Of a stretch of DNA of 5,917 nt, positions 5,744-5,917 are shown one piece after another. The notes under the pieces were generated by a model that was given only the letters and a program-made list of their open reading frames with translations, did no database searches and was not told the origin of the DNA. This stretch comes from Burkholderiales bacterium. GTDB taxonomy: Bacteria; Pseudomonadota; Gammaproteobacteria; Burkholderiales; Burkholderiaceae_C. The stretch spans positions 1 through 5,917 of the forward strand of contig JANXMO010000607.1 in assembly GCA_025354615.1 (NCBI GenBank), read 5' to 3'. Both the position numbers and the translations under genes were made by a program. Numbering within the stretch: the first letter of the stretch is position 1; each line of letters opens with the position of its first letter.

Positions 5744-5917
5744 TCAGGCCGTGTGTGGCTTGCCCGCATCGCCGTCCCGCCATTTATCTAGGCTTTGCTT
5801 TTGTTTCAGCGCGTTCAAGGCCTTGTGAAGCTGAGCGGTCACCTGCAATGCAGGCGTGTCATCAAGCGCAAGGGTATTGATCAATGACATGGCCCAGGGG
5901 CTGCGCGCCATCGACCT
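5744..5917 (-). CDS. C-terminal fragment of an unidentified protein (5' end outside window)
   Basis: The minus-strand frame is open from the window edge to TGA at 5746-5744, giving 57 residues. They include ARSPWAMSLINTLALDD and a hydrophilic, probably helical end (TAQLHKALNALKQKQSLDKW) finishing GDAGKPHTA. Codon third positions and amino acid composition look coding, and the frame points the same way as the GNAT gene that follows after 81 bp. I do not recognise the family from this tail. It could be the upstream member of an operon with the GNAT gene, and its full sequence would be the best clue to the GNAT substrate. Confidence 0.6.
   Translation of the reverse strand, partial: RSMARSPWAMSLINTLALDDTPALQVTAQLHKALNALKQKQSLDKWRDGDAGKPHTA

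Noticed and set aside
1..5917. Insertion sequence ends, CRISPR array, tRNA or rRNA genes
   Set aside because: No transposase motif, regularly spaced repeats, tRNA cloverleaf or rRNA sequence was seen on either strand.

Overview
This window looks like chromosome of a high-G+C betaproteobacterium, probably of the order Burkholderiales. That assignment rests on the gene order dxs-folE2-conserved hypothetical, on the dense GC-rich codon use of those genes, and on the protein sequences as I recall the families. No 16S or other marker is present, so the genus is open.

Layout. Positions 1-1203 (+) are the last ~400 codons of dxs (isoprenoid, thiamin and pyridoxal precursor synthesis). folE2 follows at 1300-2124 (+), encoding the type IB GTP cyclohydrolase of folate and queuosine precursor synthesis. 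A conserved protein of unknown function follows 25 bp later at 2150-2707 (+). These three genes form an ordinary co-directional core block. The remainder is on the minus strand. It reads, in transcription order, the 3' end of an unidentified gene (5744-5917), a GNAT-like acyltransferase (4853-5662), and a 680-residue protein (2658-4700). The last one runs tail-to-tail into the core block and overlaps its final gene by 50 bp.

The main result is the 680-residue protein. It has a Ser/Pro/Arg-rich, apparently disordered N-terminus, then a short helical cap, about nine leucine-rich repeats of the IpaH/SspH 'LPX' type, and a C-terminal NEL (novel E3 ubiquitin ligase) domain with a Cys-Glu-Asp catalytic motif. 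This is the architecture of type III secreted ubiquitin-ligase effectors such as IpaH, SspH1/2, SlrP and NopM. It would act inside a eukaryotic host cell, so the organism is predicted to carry a type III secretion system elsewhere and to live with a eukaryotic host. The gene is visibly richer in A+T than dxs/folE2 and looks acquired.

The GNAT-like gene just upstream on the same strand also has a Ser/Pro/Thr-rich N-terminus and ends in a Trp/Arg-rich tail. Whether it is a second exported protein or an ordinary metabolic acyltransferase cannot be settled here. No tRNA, rRNA, insertion sequence, CRISPR array or convincing rho-independent terminator was seen. No stretch over 300 bp lacks a gene; the longest gaps are 152 bp (4701-4852), 96 bp (1204-1299) and 81 bp (5663-5743).
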